The position numbers and the translations under genes were made by a program. A stretch of DNA of 64,000 nucleotides from Sphingomonas jinjuensis (lineage in GTDB: Bacteria > Pseudomonadota > Alphaproteobacteria > Sphingomonadales > Sphingomonadaceae). How positions within the stretch are numbered: the stretch's first letter is position 1; each line of letters opens with the position of its first letter. This document shows positions 61,801-64,000 of this stretch, one piece after another. The notes beneath the pieces were generated by a model that saw only the letters and a program-made list of their open reading frames with translations, was not told the DNA's origin and made no database searches. The stretch spans positions 124,001-188,000 of the forward strand of contig NZ_JACIEV010000005.1 of assembly GCF_014197105.1 (NCBI RefSeq). Reading direction: 5' to 3'.

Positions 61801-62162
61801 CCTCACTGCCCAGCCTAGCCACACGCTTGCGCAACTTCACCCGCGCGGTGCTGGCGGCGGGCAAGCGCCCAATGCTCTACGAGGCGGCGGCGCAGCACGG
61901 CGCGTTCTACAGCGTCGATCGCAACCCAGCCAATCCCGGCAACGGTAAGCAGTACGCTGACACGCTGCTCGCCTACACGCAGACGGCGCTGGCGAAGCAG
62001 CTCGAAACCGACTGGGTTAAGATGATCCGTCAGAACTGCGCTGGGTGGGTCTTCTACTTCCAAGGCATCGGCGAGATTGTCTGGTCGCTCCGCGTGGGGG
62101 TCCGGGATACCAACGGACTGCGCTATCAGGGTTACGTCGCCGGTCGCGACGCGGTGCTCTGA
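58824..62162 (+). CDS. Large tail fibre with glycosidase-like C-terminal half
   Basis: A 1112-residue protein. It opens with a short coiled coil (ILSLKGQVATLTAQKVALAV), followed by beta-rich repeats to about residue 640. From about 670 to the end it has a barrel-like glycosidase pattern, with PEFGNENRKF at 779-788, recalling the E-x-x-N-E motif of clan A glycosidases and the EYSNE-type proteins, and RMHCHRNNQLLDIWQTVFG further on. It may cut a host surface polysaccharide. A two-spike arrangement with the beta-helix protein is likely. Confidence 0.75.
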   Translation: MPSVNETILSLKGQVATLTAQKVALAVRVTALEAGTGTGPTPDVPMTITGTLTCSTAAGAGFEVGRFLGANQKPTGSPNDGRFVVGDLVGSGSNSYYPLVRGTTAVSAGAIDYTFTDGTDTISVEVTLATPDIVGGITSPNAYAQPGNTRKFYKVEANKPIASIAAGSGANASNVYIPNSAIPNFSVADAALTDGSVQATRSLPLVVTFADGSTATQTVTVTLQTIEAAQVQSQNVSKSFSGASGTPLTTLPGWGVFGQNALNQYTLDGNNHAVFTGSYQDLKFTAFDSGFSAPTAEGTFSVIPRETTGGSGIPIVPIIGSKDANNFIAILVGMNPYDRTFDNSANPNISFEMVKVVNGQATYYIKPTSGPVNQDGNGLWRGPSRIQTRDAEHTFTFRISADGTTLTIIPGWSPADVTTFALDPTILGQLWGLGHGGFGQNDIDALAKVTNVSAKKLLGSLNFVSTTRDANDGPTFVSKLTSTGIVPTKLQHRTRQTGSGNPYGPWIVGETVVSGSDITYTATAAETQIDVQYAKYNDTPEVASTSGIVINNPGATPVRWGWNDQTTTYYRYAMMSADAGKYAAVGDGTNGNFSFTVPQLVGRWVYTLPVGSNITPVNGSGATIVSGNGSGTVVVDHADVGDAYRAFTWSGVCPANPVIKKQGVTAAINPEFVAVYDSDGMRTLNLQSGNQETVTSVRDHMQARGQPNQIYGDQGKTGYYFPDGESTQDIALACNAIRAVRPTFSKLQFVIPVDLTDAGMQEAGITLRDTLDPSIQIVPEFGNENRKFAMYDGVGMRGNQNLAIRGFAAGFYGNGAQPALTVGLIPHPQDPRKPAYTGQNETNTLSPAAAAGSLWLILVGGMGCVVLRAKTNRPAGSSVNPDNVNWEVAFTEGDCALVAERMHCHRNNQLLDIWQTVFGSSFAARVEPCAMTFASDGVSGFDIMRAWRPTLWTRLVHLGCGGYLFDSMKPDGSNVDYSATDFTTAKIDANFRASLPSLATRLRNFTRAVLAAGKRPMLYEAAAQHGAFYSVDRNPANPGNGKQYADTLLAYTQTALAKQLETDWVKMIRQNCAGWVFYFQGIGEIVWSLRVGVRDTNGLRYQGYVAGRDAVL

Positions 62163-62181
62163 TGCACCGCGCCGCTTAGCC

Positions 62182-62826
62182 TCAGGCGTAGGCTATCTTG
62201 GTCGAGCGACGGCGGTAGCGCGCCGTCGCCGCAATCATGCCAAAGCCGACGAGCATCATCGCCCAAGTGGCGGGCTCGGGCACGTCAGGAACCGCGATAA
62301 GGCCGACGCGCAGATTTTCGCCCGTGATACGGTCGACCGACACCCTGGCTACGTTGCCGGAATAGTTGATGCTGGTGGTGAGCCCAGCGCTTCCCGCGCT
62401 GAAGCTCGAACTACCACTGGAGCAGGTGCTGTCGGCGACGAAGCTCTGAGCCGGCAAGCCGTTTGAGAAATCGCCACAGATCGAGACGCGCGCGCCGAAC
62501 TGCACATTGGCCGCGAACTGTTCGCTCGATTGTCCAGACGTGAAAAGCAGCTGGGTCGAGGATGCCGTGACGCTGACCTGATTGGTCTGGCGATCGTAAA
62601 AACCGCTGCTCGTCGAGAGTGAGCCCGCGGCACTTGCGGGCAGCAGGAATTGGAAGACGGTGTCGCGCGTCGTAGAGAAGTTGGTCCGGTCCCCTGAGGG
62701 GAATCCACGATCTACATTCACCGTCCCGGTGCCGTAGACCGTGTAGAGAAGATATTCAGCAGCGTTGGCTTGCGCCGACGCGAGCAAAGAGGCGCCGACA
62801 AGCAGCGCCGTAACGGCGGTTTTCAT
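62182..62826 (-). CDS. PEPxxWA-CTERM secreted protein (moron)
   Basis: A 214-residue exported protein with a signal peptide (about 1-22), a serine- and threonine-rich beta domain, and the C-terminal sorting signal VPEPATWAMMLVGFGMIA followed by RYRRR. PEP-CTERM signals are cleaved and sorted by exosortase in hosts with the polysaccharide export system. It is convergent with the fibre gene inside the late region, so it is presumably expressed from its own promoter in the lysogen and alters the cell surface. Confidence 0.8.
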   Translation of the reverse strand: MKTAVTALLVGASLLASAQANAAEYLLYTVYGTGTVNVDRGFPSGDRTNFSTTRDTVFQFLLPASAAGSLSTSSGFYDRQTNQVSVTASSTQLLFTSGQSSEQFAANVQFGARVSICGDFSNGLPAQSFVADSTCSSGSSSFSAGSAGLTTSINYSGNVARVSVDRITGENLRVGLIAVPDVPEPATWAMMLVGFGMIAATARYRRRSTKIAYA

Positions 62827-62998
62827 AATTTAACCCCTGTTTCAGCGAATCGTTGTTCGCCTGCGCGCAAAGCTCAACGGGCGGCCGAGGTTAGTCAACG
62901 CGTTAATAACCAACGAATTACCGCCGATTTGGATGATCCCGGATCGGGACACCTGCGGCGTGCGGGTCGCGTCTCTCCCCGCCCTTCAGGAGCACAGC

Positions 62999-63532
62999 AT
63001 GAGCAACAACAGCTTCGCGGTCCAGGCGGTCGCGAATGGACCGATGACGGTCGCCCCGCCCAGCTTCGACGGCCACGGTTGGCTCGTCGCCATCAATCTC
63101 GCCTGGATGACGACGGCGGCGATCCTCGCCCTGATGCTAGTCGGCAAGCTGGTGAAGGACATGATCCGACACAAGGAGCGCGACGGGTGGCCGGCTCCAG
63201 CCTTTATCTTCCGCCTGATTGGCGTGGTCGGGGCAACCGGGATCGCGATGCGATGCGGCGTCGAAGCCATGTCACTATGGGGATGGGATCCGCTGGAGCC
63301 GGTCACGACGGCCTGGTTCCTGATAGCGAAGCGGCTGACCGACCCGCTGGCGATCAGCTTCGGGCTCGTCTTTCTGACCCTCTACACGCTTTCCGAACCC
63401 GCGATGATTGAGCAGCTCCGCAAAGAGCCGTTCCCGTTGCGAATGTGGCCGCGACTTCGCCTGCTGAAGCGCCCGGCCGCGATCGCATTCCTGGCGCTCG
63501 TCGCCTCCGTTGGCGTGGTGTCCACGCGATGA
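62999..63532 (+). CDS. Four-helix membrane protein, lysis region
   Basis: A 177-residue protein with four likely transmembrane spans (about 28-48, 64-84, 112-134 and 155-175) and basic ends. AGGAG precedes the ATG by six bases. It is the first of two membrane genes after the fibres, where holin-antiholin genes usually lie. No endolysin is in the window. The assignment to lysis is by position only. Confidence 0.6.
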   Translation: MSNNSFAVQAVANGPMTVAPPSFDGHGWLVAINLAWMTTAAILALMLVGKLVKDMIRHKERDGWPAPAFIFRLIGVVGATGIAMRCGVEAMSLWGWDPLEPVTTAWFLIAKRLTDPLAISFGLVFLTLYTLSEPAMIEQLRKEPFPLRMWPRLRLLKRPAAIAFLALVASVGVVSTR

Positions 63533-63936
63533 TGATCAGAGGGGCAATCACCATGGGGGCATTCCTACCGGTCGCCGCGGCTGCGATCGTGCGTGACAAG
63601 GGGGCGACCGTAGCATCTTCGGTGCCGGTCGTTTGGCACGCGCTCGGCTATCCGTTTGAAGCGGGCAGCATGATCGCCGCGCTGTGCGCCTGCGCAGCCG
63701 TCCGCTTCTACGTCGTCCAGACCGCGCGCGAGCAGCATCGCTGGACGATCGACATGCCGGTGACGATCCTCGCCATGATGTTCACAGCCGGTGCAGTGCT
63801 GACCCGGCGTCCTGAGCCGCTCGAGGCGCTGATGACGGGCACCGGGATCGGTGCGCTCGGCGCCGGCATCATCACGATCGCGCTCAGCTGGGTGCGGCGG
63901 AACACGCCGAGCTTTGACGACAAGCCGGTCGAATAA
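63529..63936 (+). CDS. Small membrane protein, possible holin
   Basis: A 135-residue protein with three or four hydrophobic segments (AITMGAFLPVAAAAIV; EAGSMIAALCACAAVRFYVV; MPVTILAMMFTAGAVL; GTGIGALGAGIITIALSWV) and a polar tail. It overlaps the previous gene by four bases. The size, topology and location fit a holin, but no holin family is recognised. Confidence 0.55.
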   Translation: MMIRGAITMGAFLPVAAAAIVRDKGATVASSVPVVWHALGYPFEAGSMIAALCACAAVRFYVVQTAREQHRWTIDMPVTILAMMFTAGAVLTRRPEPLEALMTGTGIGALGAGIITIALSWVRRNTPSFDDKPVE

Positions 63937-63983
63937 GGCGCCCCGCCACCGCCCGCAGTGACACGCAAACCGGGCGGGGCGCC
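63937..63983 (+). terminator. GC-rich stem-loop after the last gene
   Basis: Eleven-base arms at 63937-63947 and 63973-63983, directly following the membrane gene stop. There is no T-tract, so it may be a weak or factor-dependent terminator. Confidence 0.4.
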
Positions 63984-64000
63984 GAGCGCGCCGCCCAGTC

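Larger units (their letters stand above)
14170..64000. mobile_element. Lambda-organised siphovirus prophage (right end outside window)
   Basis: Left boundary inferred at the 3' end of the CAU tRNA, next to a tyrosine integrase. The order is int, leftward early operon, left operator, rex-position cassette, repressor, right operator, Cro, early genes, replication, NusG-like late regulator, terminase, head, tail, fibres. No second copy of the tRNA 3' end is found before the window ends and no endolysin is seen, so the right end is missing. The head genes are of the lambda gpA/gpB/gpD/gpE type and the head-tail layout is that of a long, non-contractile tail. Confidence 0.95.

Noticed and set aside
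14170..64000. Right attachment site within the window
   Set aside because: No second copy of the tRNA 3' end was seen, so the site is placed beyond the window.

Overview
The window looks like a piece of a high-GC alphaproteobacterial chromosome, most likely Sphingomonas or a close sphingomonad. The evidence is the gene content, the codon bias, the sphingomonad-style nested palindromes between genes, and a PEPxxWA-CTERM protein. A large lambda-organised siphovirus prophage has entered a tRNA gene in it.

Bases 1-14100 are chromosomal. They hold DUF2062, smpB, a small secreted protein, dapA, a lytic transglycosylase, greB, a NYN/LOTUS protein, a ThuA-like protein, an SDR, a GMC oxidoreductase, a conserved unknown, ettA, an orphan Phd-like antitoxin with a Sel1 remnant, an M28 peptidase and a small lipoprotein with a clear terminator. 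A CAU-anticodon tRNA (ileX-like) follows and marks the left prophage boundary.

From 14193 to the window end is prophage. The right attachment site is not in the window, so the element is longer than 49.8 kb and its lysis end is cut off. The early region follows lambda order: integrase; a leftward early operon (20540 down to 15676: HNH, small phage genes, a Gp37/Gp68 protein, a nuclease, an AlpA-like regulator); a left operator/promoter (20580-20624); a cassette of three leftward genes in the rex position (HIRAN, membrane coiled-coil, zinc ribbon); a CI-like S24 repressor; a right operator (22977-23052); Cro; a CII-like gene; methyltransferases and recombination-linked genes; replication genes in the O/P position; and a NusG-like protein in the position of antiterminator Q. 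The same 15-19 bp operator occurs five times, twice at the left promoter and three times at the right.

The late region (36.2-63.9 kb) runs left to right: terminase small and large subunits, gpW-like connector, portal, protease with a nested in-frame scaffold, decoration protein, capsid, head-tail joining proteins, tail terminator, tail tube, tail chaperones G and GT joined by a -1 frameshift at GGGAAAA, tape measure, tail tip proteins, a beta-helix tailspike, a second 1112-residue fibre with a glycosidase-like C-terminal half, and two membrane proteins at the start of the probable lysis module.

Several genes sit against the direction of their neighbours and look like morons: 17268-17519, a HEPN-like protein (31738-32265), a DUF2806 protein (33966-34943), a small secreted protein (51869-52189) and a PEP-CTERM protein (62182-62826). 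The rex-position cassette is the best candidate for an undescribed lysogen-expressed exclusion system. No CRISPR array, rRNA or complete insertion sequence is seen. No gene-free stretch exceeds 300 bases.
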